Source: Manis javanica
Taxonomy: Eukaryota; Chordata; Mammalia; Pholidota; Manidae
Direction of reading: 5' to 3'
DNA length: 64,000 nucleotides
Assembly: GCF_040802235.1 (NCBI RefSeq)
Contig: NC_133165.1
Location: 15,905,623-15,969,622, forward strand
Each line of letters begins with the position of its first letter. The first letter of the stretch is position 1. The notes below the pieces were generated by a model, which did not search any database, had not been told where the DNA came from, and was given only the letters and a program-made list of their open reading frames with translations. Below, in pieces: positions 60,801-64,000 of the stretch. The position numbers and the translations under genes were made by a program.

Positions 60801-63180
60801 TCAGAGGTCAGTGGAACCAGACACCCTAGTATTCAAAGGACAGAGATAAACATGTTGTCTTCATCATTAAGAATCAAATTATTGAGAAGTCACCTTCTAG
60901 AAAAGAAATAGTAGAAACAAACACCTGACAAACATGAAATACGAGTGAGCTCTATTTCCCAGCTACAGGCAGCATTGAAAGTAATTATTGGGGCAATAAC
61001 TAAAAGTAACATTTTTTAAGACTGTTCTAAGCAACTTATCAATTAATTTAGGTATTACTATACCTGCCATTTTACAGAAGCATAAACTAAAGAACAAAGA
61101 AGTTAAGAAAAACACAATTCTATCTACTTACACTCCATTAGAAATTATTTTAAAATGAAAACTCAATTACTATTCTGCCATTTTCTAAATTATCTATTCT
61201 TCTTTTGAAGACCTCAGGAAACATACCTTCTATGCTGAAACTACTTGAATGCTTAAATTCTTCAGAATCATCGTATTTTGATGCTTTGACACTGGAGTCT
61301 GTGAATATGATGAAAAAGCCTTTCTTGCTGTATAATTCAAATGCACTGTACCCAGGAATCCAGAGACCTTGATGGTGGAAAAATGTGGCTCCCCGTTGAA
61401 AGGCTGGATTCGCCTTCCACAGTTCCAAACTAAGAGAGTCATCATCGTGGACACAGAGAAAATAGTTTGGCCTTTCAGCAGATTCCAGGGAAACAAGTAC
61501 CAATGCTGCAAAACATAAGCAGTGTGTTTGACACATTCCTGGGCTCTCTGACCATGATATGGAAGCACGTCAACACTGGCATTACAAAATGTATAAAGCT
61601 GACAGAAATAGCACTGCACAATTGCCAGGCATAATTTGTGCCTATCTCAAAGATTTCACAAATTAATTGTAAGATCTCGAAAAGAAAAGGTAGTATCTTA
61701 ATGTAATGATTAACAGGGACAGCTCAAAAAAAAAAGAAAAATCAGTCTTTGGTGACTTCTATATTTCAATATTTTATCATATCCTTGGGGGAAAAAATAA
61801 TAATCAGTTTAGGACCCCAGAAGGTACAAGTAATTAAATGATTAATTGGACACATATTTGTACTTGCAAGCTTTAACATTTCAAATAAAGAAAACCTACA
61901 AATGGCTAAATCGGATGATAGAAAAGAATAAAAATACAGAAACAGATCAGTTTAGGCATGTCACTGCATTTCAATAGTTTTAAATGAGCAAATGTTCTTG
62001 CAAGTGATCTTACTGCATTAAGGAAGACTATTTGCTCAACATTCTTGTCTATTTCCCAAGAGATAATCAAATGGCTAATGAACAACTACAAAGCATTTGG
62101 GGAGTGTCATTGCTTTAAAAGTTTTCCTTATATTTGTAAAACCCATAATATAAAAGTTTTCAGTTGAAGTTTTAGATTTATTACACCTTAATTCTTCTAG
62201 GTCTTAATTTAATTTAAATCCATTAGTATTTTTCTATTAAAAACATTAATTATTATAAACCATACAAAGAAGATCTCTTTCAAATCTAATACATGACTCC
62301 AAAGGTATTTATTATGTCCTAAAATTTGCAAGTCCCGCTGCTGAGCACTGGAAGATGCCAAGAAGAATAAGAGAGATCTTCAAAGGGAAAAAAATACAGA
62401 ACTAACATAGAAATTAGAAGTTCAGGCTGTGATAGGTGTCTTCATAGATTTAAAAGTACTAAGGAAGTTCTTTTTACAAGAAAGAAGCAGTTTATTCTAA
62501 TGGAGAATCAGGAGATTTCTCAGAGTAAATGAAAGTCAAATTCATTCATACAGTAATATTTTCTAAGCTTATACAACACAACATGCATGGTTCTAAGTAG
62601 AGTTACTAGAGTAACAATTTGGCCCAAGCATCACCATATCAGAGGGGAACACTAGCCACCAGTCAGAACAGGTGCCAAGTGGATATGACCAGTATAAATC
62701 TACAGGTGCCAGTAAATATGGGGACAGACATGGCCACCTATAGATAACAGACTGTCCCATGACTGTCTAGACTCTGATTTACTTTATTAATATCTATCTT
62801 TTTTTATATCAAATCTGAATTTTTTTCTTTTATTTCAATCTGGCATTAAAGCTTCTCAAATGTTTGTTATCAGTGAACTATTTTTAAAACATTTCAGACT
62901 TGCTGCATGGATAAATTTAAAAAAAACGTACATGTAAAATACAATTCTTTTTTTCTCACCTACCCTTCCCCCTAAAATAAAATTCTTATTTTCAGTTGGA
63001 AATTATACTTACATGATGCCTTCTCTTTGAAAAGACCTGGAGTGATCATAAAATTAAAAAATAAATTGCCATGAATACTATGTCTTGGCAAAGAGAAAAC
63101 ACTTCTACTGGTCATATTGGCCCCCAGAACAAGGCCACTCTGCCCATAATTTGCCAGCATATACGGTCCTTCTCCAAGCC
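6748..63180 (-). CDS. OTOGL: Otogelin-like gene, 3' half (27 coding exons, about 1,132 residues in the window)
   Basis: Secreted, cysteine-rich, gel-type glycoprotein related to mucins and von Willebrand factor. In known mammals it belongs to the acellular membranes of the inner ear (tectorial membrane and related matrices), and loss causes hearing loss. Seen here: 27 exons on the minus strand, each with an AG acceptor and GT donor, whose phases join without a break (2 leading bases, then 1,132 codons, then TAA at 6750-6748). Domains in order: AbfB, TIL-like, Pro/Thr linker, VWD, C8, TIL, VWC-like modules, C-terminal cystine knot. Several N-x-S/T sequons are present. The family member is usually about 2,300 residues, so about half is here; the signal peptide and earlier VWD domains lie beyond 64000. 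OTOG is the main alternative, but it has a long Thr-rich mucin segment where this gene has a short linker. No frameshift or premature stop was found, so the gene looks functional. Confidence 0.92.
7606..7685 (-). CDS. OTOGL: OTOGL exon w26: cystine knot, middle
   Basis: 80 bases: 2 + 26 codons. The acceptor is ATATTTTGTCAG and the donor GTAAGTGG. It encodes [19 protein letters not shown] and VSQSS. It is separated from w25 by 4.5 kb of intron that contains the templated insertion. Confidence 0.9.
8360..8560 (+). repeat. MIR fragment
   Basis: A degraded gtgacactaacttgctttgt block followed by gagtttccttatttgcaaga matches the MIR core order. Confidence 0.5.
8695..9385 (+). mobile_element. L2 LINE remnant
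   Basis: Starts with ctcatcctacttgacttttg and gagcagcacttaacc-type L2 ORF text and ends in an L2 tail (actccttgatgataggcact through accagtgcctaaaaa). Internal deletions are likely; about 8890-9000 does not fit. Confidence 0.65.
9730..9880 (+). repeat. MIR fragment
   Basis: ttctgaaccttcatttcctc followed by atctgcaggggaaacc resembles the MIR core. Confidence 0.4.
9963..10012 (+). repeat. 50-base repeat, copy A (likely source)
   Basis: Identical to 10950-10999 over 50 bases, beginning ttaacatggagctgcagaac. The flanks differ. See the insertion at 10947-11158. Confidence 0.9.
10305..10672 (+). mobile_element. MaLR/ERVL-type solo LTR remnant
   Basis: Begins tgttatgggttgataatgtc-like (gttatgggttgataatgtct), carries ctcagaatgtgacattattt, tggtatccttataaaaagga and a ccctcacagcccacagaagg block, and ends in a caaactaacacag-type terminus. 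Fossil, non-coding. Confidence 0.65.
10835..11230 (+). repeat. MIR split by an insertion
   Basis: The left part runs to gaatcacttaacctctctaa at about 10946. The right part resumes at ctgtgaggagtaaatagtgt near 11159. The central MIR core between these is replaced by the patchwork. Confidence 0.6.
10947..11158 (+). other. Composite templated insertion inside a MIR
   Basis: Made of two local copies in direct orientation: 10950-10999 equals 9963-10012 exactly over 50 bases; about 11019-11131 matches about 12600-12711 with only a few differences (for example gaatacaac/gagtacaac, gaatggcac/gaacggcac, cttgcctaa/cttacctaa). About 19 bases between the parts are unassigned. Confidence 0.75.
12194..12239 (-). 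CDS. OTOGL: OTOGL exon w25: start of C-terminal cystine knot
   Basis: 46 bases: 15 codons + 1. The acceptor is TCTTTTCCTAG and the donor GTAAGTGAG. It encodes [15 protein letters not shown] followed by a split Cys. G-C-C-x-x-C is the opening of the CTCK domain in VWF, mucins and otogelins. Confidence 0.9.
12600..12711 (+). repeat. About 110-base repeat, right-hand copy
   Basis: Near-identical to about 11019-11131; begins acctgagtacaactaaatg. It sits in the intron upstream of exon w25. Confidence 0.88.
13603..13722 (-). CDS. OTOGL: OTOGL exon w24: last VWC-like segment before the cystine knot
   Basis: 40 codons, phase 0 on both sides. The acceptor is TTTTATTTTTAG. The donor in frame is GTTTGT, a poor match; a GTAC 4 bases further would break the frame. 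It encodes [20 protein letters not shown], then [13 protein letters not shown]. Sequon NET. Confidence 0.88.
13723..15966 (-). other. OTOGL: Intron between exons w23 and w24
   Basis: AT-rich. Apart from the GT microsatellite near its right end I see no repeat family I can name and no exon-like cysteine pattern. Confidence 0.55.
15840..15870 (+). repeat. (GT)n microsatellite
   Basis: About fifteen uninterrupted GT units. Likely length-polymorphic; lies about 100 bases from the donor of exon w23. Confidence 0.95.
15967..16071 (-). CDS. OTOGL: OTOGL exon w23: cysteine module, acceptor ambiguous by 6 bases
   Basis: It encodes [20 protein letters not shown] and ends at GTATGA. Two acceptor AGs lie 6 bases apart (CCCAG then CACCAG). 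The first adds His-Gln and is used here; the second would end the exon at 16065. Both keep the frame. The polypyrimidine tract is weak. Confidence 0.87.
16534..16712 (-). CDS. OTOGL: OTOGL exon w22: VWC-type module
   Basis: 179 bases: 2 + 59 codons. The acceptor is TTTTCTTAG and the donor GTAAGTATT. It encodes [17 protein letters not shown], then [18 protein letters not shown] and ends [12 protein letters not shown]-x-P-G-Q-S is a common VWC-like core; sequons NYT and NCS. Confidence 0.92.
17101..17478 (+). mobile_element. L1 3' end fragment
   Basis: Carries gactccaagaatgagctagc, a GGGAGGG-rich tract, gatggacagtgactgcattg and a taccttaataaaaaatttaa tail. The same 3' UTR type as the L1 ending at 53700, so both belong to related subfamilies. 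Confidence 0.8.
18195..18258 (-). CDS. OTOGL: OTOGL exon w21: VWC-like linker
   Basis: 64 bases: 21 codons + 1. The acceptor is TTTCTATTAG and the donor GTAACTATA. It encodes [20 protein letters not shown] and a final Cys. The trailing G joins AA of exon w22 to give Glu. Confidence 0.87.
18725..18805 (+). repeat. MIR fragment
   Basis: agagtatagcgattaaaagc, then a degraded tggctcctggctgacaccca block, in MIR order. Flanking sequence 18600-18720 and 18830-18950 may be hAT-type but is not assigned. Confidence 0.45.
19562..20330 (+). mobile_element. L1 copy with 5' inversion (twin-priming type)
   Basis: 19562-about 19920 reads as L1 ORF2-end sequence in reverse (gtttccacttttggctgcta, aatgtattattatctgtctt-type text). 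From about 19930 to 20330 the L1 continues in sense (ggaaagaagtactgatacat, gaatgaaaggaattgcaaaa, ending tatgtcaataagacttatta). The two halves are adjacent pieces of one L1 placed head to head. Confidence 0.72.
21165..21300 (+). repeat. CT-rich and CA-rich low-complexity tract
   Basis: Pyrimidine-rich run (tctctctctttcctccctct and similar) grading into an acacacacac stretch near 21270. Confidence 0.8.
21640..22110 (+). mobile_element. L2 remnant followed by a MIR tail
   Basis: L2-like text (aaagccctccccaatacacc, ctcactatcactccttcag) passes into ttatattatagatgaggaag, the MIR core. A further possible L2 piece lies at 21345-21620. Confidence 0.45.
22200..22365 (+). repeat. MIR fragment
   Basis: gatttccttacttataaaat followed by gaagattcaattagataagg is MIR core text. 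Confidence 0.5.
22520..22865 (-). mobile_element. L1 3' UTR fragment, antisense
   Basis: tttgtgataagaatacttaa, tacagtattgttaactgcag, ttttgcataactgaagcttt are the reverse of an old L1 3' UTR. A TTA-rich simple repeat (about 22676-22722) sits inside. Confidence 0.6.
23633..23673 (-). CDS. OTOGL: OTOGL exon w20: short cysteine-rich exon
   Basis: 41 bases: 2 + 13 codons. The acceptor is CTTTTAG and the donor GTAAGAAC. It encodes [13 protein letters not shown]. Only 84 bases of intron separate it from w19. It links two VWC-like units and shifts the phase to 0. Confidence 0.85.
23758..23862 (-). CDS. OTOGL: OTOGL exon w19: VWC-like repeat unit
   Basis: 105 bases (2 + 34 codons + 1). The acceptor is CTATTTAG and the donor GTAAGTA. 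It encodes [17 protein letters not shown] and ends GQCCPIWHC. Same architecture as the preceding three exons; sequon NIS. Confidence 0.9.
24386..24487 (-). CDS. OTOGL: OTOGL exon w18: VWC-like repeat unit
   Basis: 102 bases (2 + 33 codons + 1). The acceptor reads CCTTTAG and the donor GTAAGTATT. It encodes [20 protein letters not shown] and ends YCCPQYSC. Same phase and Cys layout as w16 and w17. Confidence 0.92.
25794..25901 (-). CDS. OTOGL: OTOGL exon w17: VWC-like repeat unit
   Basis: 108 bases (2 + 35 codons + 1). The acceptor is TTGTGTTTCTGCAG and the donor GTGAGTGTT. It encodes [19 protein letters not shown] and ends EPCCFSPLC. The NIS sequon is present. It would be missed by open-frame length alone, but phase, splice sites and the C-x-x-x-x-C ... 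CC-x-x-x-x-C pattern place it between w16 and w18. Confidence 0.87.
26125..26835 (+). mobile_element. ERVL-type solo LTR remnant
   Basis: Ordered phrases typical of an old ERVL LTR: ggctaaggcttggtgctac, aatttgctacagcagcaatt, cagaagctctccaaaccctg, ttttgggtttttatgaaggc, ggcaaccagccccatcctta, taggagctctgtgccaagaa, and ttcttatcataaatcacaat at the end. Non-coding fossil. Confidence 0.6.
27090..27194 (-). CDS. OTOGL: OTOGL exon w16: VWC-like repeat unit
   Basis: 105 bases (2 + 34 codons + 1). The acceptor is TTATTTCCAG and the donor GTGAGTCAT. It encodes [16 protein letters not shown] and ends [10 protein letters not shown]. One of several equal-phase, roughly 34-residue cysteine units. Confidence 0.9.
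27573..27630 (+). repeat. Short tandem duplication, 29-base period
   Basis: tttttataccaagtatcatg occurs twice, 29 bases apart, about 60 bases from the donor side of exon w15. Confidence 0.85.
27688..27900 (-). CDS. OTOGL: OTOGL exon w15: VWC-type module
   Basis: 2 bases + 70 codons + 1. The acceptor AATTTTTTAAG and donor GTACGTATA. It includes [32 protein letters not shown], and ends LTCCSKEVC. The W-x-x-G-I-D-E-C core and paired-Cys ending are VWC-like. It opens a run of exons that all begin with 2 bases and end with 1. Confidence 0.92.
28855..29070 (+). repeat. MIR element
   Basis: ccccattttacagatgtgta preceded by gccttatgggataaatgtta: MIR core and flanks. It lies in the intron just left of exon w14. 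Confidence 0.65.
29287..29472 (-). CDS. OTOGL: OTOGL exon w14: TIL domain
   Basis: 2 bases + 61 codons + 1. The acceptor is CATAG and the donor GTAAGC. It encodes [19 protein letters not shown], then [18 protein letters not shown] and IPEEEC. This is a complete trypsin-inhibitor-like module following C8, as in every D assembly of the family. Confidence 0.93.
30648..30789 (-). CDS. OTOGL: OTOGL exon w13: second half of C8 domain
   Basis: 47 codons + 1 base. The acceptor is CTCTAG and the donor GTGAGTA. It encodes [18 protein letters not shown], then [20 protein letters not shown] and the C8 terminal W-R-x-P-D-Y-C. Joined to exon w12 it restores the expected C8 cysteine spacing (V-x-P-x-x-F, A-x-C, W-R-x-x-x-x-C), which confirms that the 8-kb intron lies between them. 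Confidence 0.92.
32790..38006 (+). mobile_element. Large, old L1 retrotransposon (dead)
   Basis: About 5.2 kb in plus orientation, antisense to OTOGL. The 5' part (to about 33900) is ORF1-side sequence in pieces. ORF2 begins near 33923 ([18 protein letters not shown], the endonuclease start) and continues through GFIPGM and reverse transcriptase text at 35601-35999. The catalytic F-x-D-D box reads FVDN, and several stops and frameshifts break ORF2. The 3' UTR ends in an A-rich tail at about 37980-38006 after gtatcaactacacttcaata. It cannot move by itself. Confidence 0.9.
38220..38590 (+). mobile_element. L2-like remnant
   Basis: aaatcgcctccaaacctggg, ccttaccactagactcccgg and acataacgcctaccaggcgc resemble the L2 3' part. 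Confidence 0.4.
39090..39304 (-). CDS. OTOGL: OTOGL exon w12: end of VWD and start of C8 domain
   Basis: 2 bases + 71 codons. The acceptor is TTCTTTCTAG and the donor GTAAGCTGC. It carries [20 protein letters not shown] (post-GLCG region of VWD), then the C8 opening [17 protein letters not shown]. Sequons NGT, NCT and NRS are present. It is followed by an 8.3-kb intron carrying a large L1. Confidence 0.92.
41185..41390 (+). repeat. MIR element
   Basis: gttcccattttaaagatgag, gaaactgtgggtcactcaag and the following accacagaggtataaagg-like text give the MIR core in order. Confidence 0.6.
41590..41785 (+). repeat. MIR 3' portion
   Basis: ggctattgttagaattgaat, gagttaacatgtgtaacata and atgcttaataaagatgagct follow the MIR 3' half. 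Confidence 0.5.
42007..42196 (-). CDS. OTOGL: OTOGL exon w11: VWD domain, C-terminal part with GLCG
   Basis: 63 codons + 1 base. The acceptor is TTGTTTTAG and the donor GTGAGTACG. It encodes [17 protein letters not shown], then [18 protein letters not shown] and [12 protein letters not shown] (Gly completed by w12) is the conserved VWD end motif. The in-frame start is GTG directly after the AG. Confidence 0.9.
42580..42760. mobile_element. Possible MER5-type hAT remnant
   Basis: ctgtatttttagcatgtgct and neighbouring text recall the MER5 middle. Weak. Confidence 0.3.
42820..43115 (+). mobile_element. L2 3' end
   Basis: ctactcattctttaagattt, gtcaggtgtcacctcctcca, ttacttgagatcaaggagcg match the L2 3' order. 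Confidence 0.65.
44164..44256 (-). CDS. OTOGL: OTOGL exon w10: VWD domain, middle part
   Basis: 31 codons, phase 0 at both ends. The acceptor AAATTAAG follows a T-rich tract; the donor is GTAAAAAT, which is weaker than its neighbours. It encodes [20 protein letters not shown], with the NLT sequon, then a run ending NRAARK. It bridges the micro-exon and the GLCG-containing exon w11. Confidence 0.85.
44344..44367 (-). CDS. OTOGL: OTOGL exon w9: 24-base micro-exon inside VWD
   Basis: It encodes only NGNSLKKP (8 codons, phase 0 at both ends). The acceptor is ATTTTTTTCAG and the donor GTGAGTATT, both strong. Skipping it would keep the frame. It lies only 87 bases upstream of exon w10, separated by a very short intron. 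Confidence 0.8.
44607..44749 (-). CDS. OTOGL: OTOGL exon w8: start of fourth VWD domain
   Basis: The exon is 2 bases + 47 codons. The acceptor is CTTTCCTTAG and the donor GTAGGTC. It encodes [20 protein letters not shown] and then ILVRIPGEV, the classical opening of a VWD domain (I-x-T-F-D-G). It ends with CSINQ, in frame 0 with the 24-base exon w9. Confidence 0.9.
45005..45182 (-). CDS. OTOGL: OTOGL exon w7: cysteine-rich lead-in to VWD
   Basis: The exon is 59 codons + 1 base. The acceptor is TTTATTCACAG and the donor GTATGTTTG. It includes [19 protein letters not shown], then [20 protein letters not shown] and a final CP. Two sequons (NCS, NWS) are present. The CCPEWEC ending is a VWC-like signature that precedes the VWD domain in VWF and mucins. 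The trailing T plus GT of exon w8 gives Cys. Confidence 0.9.
46112..46185 (-). CDS. OTOGL: OTOGL exon w6: Pro/Thr linker, second part
   Basis: A 74-base exon (2 + 24 codons). The acceptor is CATTCCTAACAG and the donor GTATGAC. It encodes [20 protein letters not shown] followed by LECE. It continues the short Ser/Thr/Pro linker and enters the cysteine-rich lead-in to the fourth VWD domain. Confidence 0.82.
46230..46445 (+). repeat. MIR element
   Basis: gtccccacaagaactttatg, ataattttacagataagaaa, agagccctggcttttaacca are in MIR order. Confidence 0.65.
46900..48060 (+). mobile_element. L1 3' fragment (ORF2 end and 3' UTR)
   Basis: Starts near actagaagaaaacagaggca and runs through gcctcctacactgctggtgg, ctaaatgtccatcaacaggt and the 3' UTR gcatgcaaagtgaaataagt. 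Plus orientation, 5' truncated. No clear target-site duplication. Confidence 0.8.
48085..48590 (-). mobile_element. MaLR/ERVL-type solo LTR, antisense
   Basis: Left edge tagtttcctattgctgctgt, then ctgcattctttctggggtct, ttccaaggacccatgtgatt, acatggataatccagaataa and agggattgagacatgaacat. This is a typical fossil LTR read from its 3' side. Confidence 0.65.
49015..49570 (-). mobile_element. L1 ORF2 fragment, antisense
   Basis: ttcaatattgttttggccat, gccatcttagcaatattaat and ttcattgccaacatatagaa are reverse-read L1 ORF2 phrases. Confidence 0.7.
49915..49990 (+). repeat. MIR 3' tail
   Basis: gtgcttagtccactacctgg followed by aaggtattcaataaatggta. Confidence 0.45.
50060..50187 (+). mobile_element. 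L2, left part (split by an L1)
   Basis: ccaacttcttgccatggaca, gtgatctggcttccatccta and on to ctctatgctc are L2 text. It continues after the L1 at 53701. Confidence 0.65.
50188..53700 (+). mobile_element. 5'-truncated L1 with target-site duplication
   Basis: About 3.5 kb, plus orientation. ORF2 begins within the endonuclease region and is broken by several stops and frameshifts. The reverse transcriptase box FADD is kept near 51640-51670 ([13 protein letters not shown] then a stop). The 3' UTR ends in an ATA-repeat tail. Flanked by aagatacattgcctg (50173-50187) and aagatacactgcctg (53701-53715), one mismatch in 15. Confidence 0.9.
53701..54020 (+). mobile_element. L2, right part (3' end)
   Basis: gactttgcatatgcttctcc, ccaactcctagctcctgtta, ggtggagacttgtccaccgt, aagacagtgtctggcagaga. 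It continues the L2 cut at 50187. Confidence 0.65.
54563..54604 (-). CDS. OTOGL: OTOGL exon w5: short Pro/Thr linker
   Basis: A 42-base exon (2 + 13 codons + 1). The acceptor is TTTCTCTGTAG and the donor GTAAGCC. It encodes [13 protein letters not shown], a cysteine-free linker at the position where OTOG has its long mucin-like region. The phase matches both neighbours. The following intron (8.4 kb) holds the L1/L2 nest. Confidence 0.8.
54914..54993 (-). CDS. OTOGL: OTOGL exon w4: TIL-like cysteine module, second half
   Basis: The exon is 80 bases: 1 + 26 codons + 1. The acceptor AAAG follows an imperfect pyrimidine stretch and the donor is GTAAGTGTG. It encodes [15 protein letters not shown] and then CVYPGDC (the last Cys completed by w5), the usual end of a trypsin-inhibitor-like module in D assemblies. 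Confidence 0.87.
57440..57640 (+). repeat. MIR element
   Basis: ccaaccctggctctgcaggc, acctctttgcctcagccagc, tgacccattttacagcactc give the MIR order. Confidence 0.6.
57830..58975 (+). mobile_element. L2 LINE remnant, long
   Basis: Follows L2 order with internal losses: tctcttttacagcaaaacag, catcagatcacgtcactctg, caatggctacacggtctgat, acatgaaggtgagtactttg and acctggcacatagcagcccc at the tail. It lies just left of exon w3. Confidence 0.7.
59114..59231 (-). CDS. OTOGL: OTOGL exon w3: cysteine-rich segment after AbfB
   Basis: The exon is 118 bases: 2 + 38 codons + 2. The acceptor is TTTTTCCCCCAG and the donor GTAAGTCATG. It encodes [16 protein letters not shown], which begins a cysteine-rich module continuing in exon w4, of the kind that follows D assemblies in VWF and mucins. 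It ends with the bases CC, and the G of exon w4 completes a Pro codon. No long open frame marks this exon; it was found from splice sites plus the Cys pattern. Confidence 0.85.
59520..59780 (+). repeat. MIR element
   Basis: tccttgcaacaaccatgttg, agtaggtattattttcattt, gggattgaggctcagagtac. It lies in the intron between w2 and w3. Confidence 0.6.
60494..60703 (+). repeat. 105-base tandem duplication
   Basis: Two head-to-tail copies (60494-60598 and 60599-60703) with only three differences, all transitions near the right end (attaaac/attgaac, caaatg/caagtg, aggtag/aggcag). Unit begins agaagagttggttagagta. It lies in the intron between w2 and w3. No repeat family is recognised. Confidence 0.95.
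61000..61110 (+). repeat. MIR fragment
   Basis: actatacctgccattttaca followed by gaagcataaactaaagaaca. Confidence 0.45.
61227..61505 (-). CDS. OTOGL: OTOGL exon w2: core of AbfB-type beta-trefoil domain
   Basis: The largest exon here: 2 bases + 92 codons + 1 base. The acceptor is TTTTGCAG and the donor GTATGTTTCC. Residues include [20 protein letters not shown], then [17 protein letters not shown] and a stretch ending SSFSIE. The pattern of an aromatic-rich FL-x-H/V strand followed by A-x-F fits AbfB (a carbohydrate-binding module known from fungal and bacterial arabinofuranosidases, found in animals in OTOG and OTOGL). No catalytic role is expected. The final G joins AA of exon w3 to give Glu. 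Confidence 0.9.
61506..63012 (-). other. OTOGL: Intron between exons w1 and w2
   Basis: 1.5 kb, AT-rich. No repeat or exon-like feature recognised. Confidence 0.6.
63013..63180 (-). CDS. OTOGL: OTOGL exon w1: first half of AbfB-type domain
   Basis: The exon has 2 + 55 codons + 1 base. The acceptor reads AACTAG and the donor is GTAAGTAT. It includes [19 protein letters not shown], with an N-glycosylation sequon (NMT). Together with the next exon it forms the beta-trefoil, arabinofuranosidase-B-like domain typical of otogelins. The last base (T) plus CA of exon w2 makes a Ser codon, so the join is in frame. The previous exon lies outside or at the very edge of the window. Confidence 0.85.
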
Positions 63181-63349
63181 CTAGTTAAATGCAAATAAGA
63201 GAATTACCAGTTGGTATAGGATTTTTACATTTCAAGCTGCCATTTCAATGGAAAATTTTTAATGACCAAAAAAAACTCCAAAAATTATTGAGCATTTAAA
63301 TATTATTAATAAAATAACTGAACTTTTTTCAAACCTAATATGATTTGGA

Positions 63350-63450
63350 ATATATACACACATATTTAGATTATGCAATTTAGAATATATACACACCACA
63401 CACACGCACATATATATATATATACACACATACATATATGATATTATAGG
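63350..63450 (+). repeat. CA/TA-rich microsatellite region
   Basis: Alternating acac and atat runs, including cacacacgcacatatatata. Likely variable in length. Confidence 0.8.
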
Positions 63451-63479
63451 CACACATGTAAAGCTGTACTTGATAAAAG

Positions 63480-63545
63480 TCTGACTTAAGCTTTCTGGGC
63501 CTCAAGTTTTCTCACCTATATGAAGAATTTTGTCGAGGTAACCTT
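63480..63545 (+). repeat. MIR fragment
   Basis: gggcctcaagttttctcacc and tatgaagaattttgtcgagg resemble the MIR core. It mimics a splice donor but has no exon context. Confidence 0.45.
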
Positions 63546-63994
63546 CCACTCTAATATTCCAAAGACTCTAATCTACTCTCTATAAATGTAAGTTCAGCTT
63601 TATCAATGGCCAGGTATTTTTGACAGTCTTGTAAAAATGTTGCACTGCATGAAAACAGAATTCACAGACATGACATACAATATTTTACTGTCCTGTGAAT
63701 TCTTGAATTTCAACAGTGAGGAATGTCTATAAAAAAGAAAAATTACATGAAGCTTAACAGAGAAGTTGAAGATGTTTTTACTTATGCTATCATTTCCCAT
63801 GCATTTAAGTGGTTCATATAAAGGGGAAAATATTTACTACAGTAAAAACCATTACCATAGAACTAAATCTGAAATCCAGTCAGAATAATTTTTCTGCAAA
63901 CTTCATCTTTTTTAAAGACACACATAAATTATAAATAAGTTCACTGACACTCAAAAAAGTTGACTTAGATTTTATGATATTAAATTCAGTTTAC

Positions 63995-64000
63995 CTTCAA
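63995..64000 (-). CDS. OTOGL: Possible 3' edge of the preceding OTOGL exon
   Basis: At the window edge the minus strand reads TTGAAG followed by GTAAACTG, a usable donor. If it is the next exon, its last G plus GG of w1 gives a Gly codon, which fits the required phase. Only six bases are visible. Confidence 0.3.

Noticed and set aside
63500..63540. Minus-strand GTGAGA donor-like site.
   Set aside because: It lies in a MIR core fragment and has no coding context.
63603..63800. Possible extra OTOGL exon right of w1 (AG acceptor and 65-codon open frame).
   Set aside because: None of the three frames gives a cysteine-rich unit without a stop in a suitable phase, and no GT donor fits. Exon w1 already joins w2 in frame.
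1..64000. tRNA, rRNA, CRISPR arrays, operons, phage or plasmid features.
   Set aside because: Nothing in the sequence supports them; base composition, introns and repeats are mammalian throughout.

Overview
The window is nuclear DNA from a placental mammal: AT-rich, CpG-poor, with small coding exons bounded by GT/AG splice sites and separated by kilobase introns full of L1, L2, MIR, MaLR/ERVL LTR and hAT remnants. No Alu, B1/B2, carnivore or ruminant tRNA-SINE was noticed in 64 kb, so a primate or rodent source is unlikely. I cannot name the species.

One gene dominates. The 3' half of OTOGL (otogelin-like, a secreted glycoprotein of the inner-ear acellular membranes) lies on the minus strand, from about 63180 down to a stop codon at 6748. 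I rebuilt 27 coding exons by hand from splice sites, reading-frame phase and domain logic. They join without a frame break into about 1,132 residues ending in a stop. The order, N to C, is: a two-exon AbfB-type beta-trefoil domain (63180-61227); a cysteine-rich TIL-like segment (59231-54914); a short Pro/Thr linker (54604-46112); a cysteine-rich lead-in and the fourth VWD domain, including a 24-base micro-exon (45182-42007); C8 (39304-30648); TIL (29472-29287); a run of VWC-like cysteine modules (27900-13603); and the C-terminal cystine knot (12239-6748). The N-terminal half (earlier VWD domains) lies beyond base 64000. The short linker, in place of a long mucin-like Thr-rich region, favours OTOGL over its paralogue OTOG.

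Layout: 1-6747 is downstream flank and 3' UTR, holding L1/HAL1-like, MLT1, L2 and MIR remnants and one isolated GC-rich, CpG-rich patch (about 3240-3790). Introns fill most of 6949-63012. The two longest (30790-39089 and 46186-54562) carry large plus-strand L1 copies, antisense to the gene. The L1 at about 50188-53700 has a 15-base target-site duplication and sits inside an L2. A smaller L1 at 19562-20330 shows a 5' inversion of the twin-priming type.

The least ordinary structure is at about 10947-11158. A MIR is interrupted by a patchwork made of a 50-base copy of sequence about 1 kb to its left and a copy of about 110 bases from about 1.6 kb to its right, which suggests template switching. 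A 105-base near-perfect tandem duplication lies at 60494-60703. I see no tRNA, rRNA, CRISPR, prokaryotic feature or convincing second protein-coding gene. Repeat family names come from remembered consensus sequences, so edges and subfamilies are approximate.
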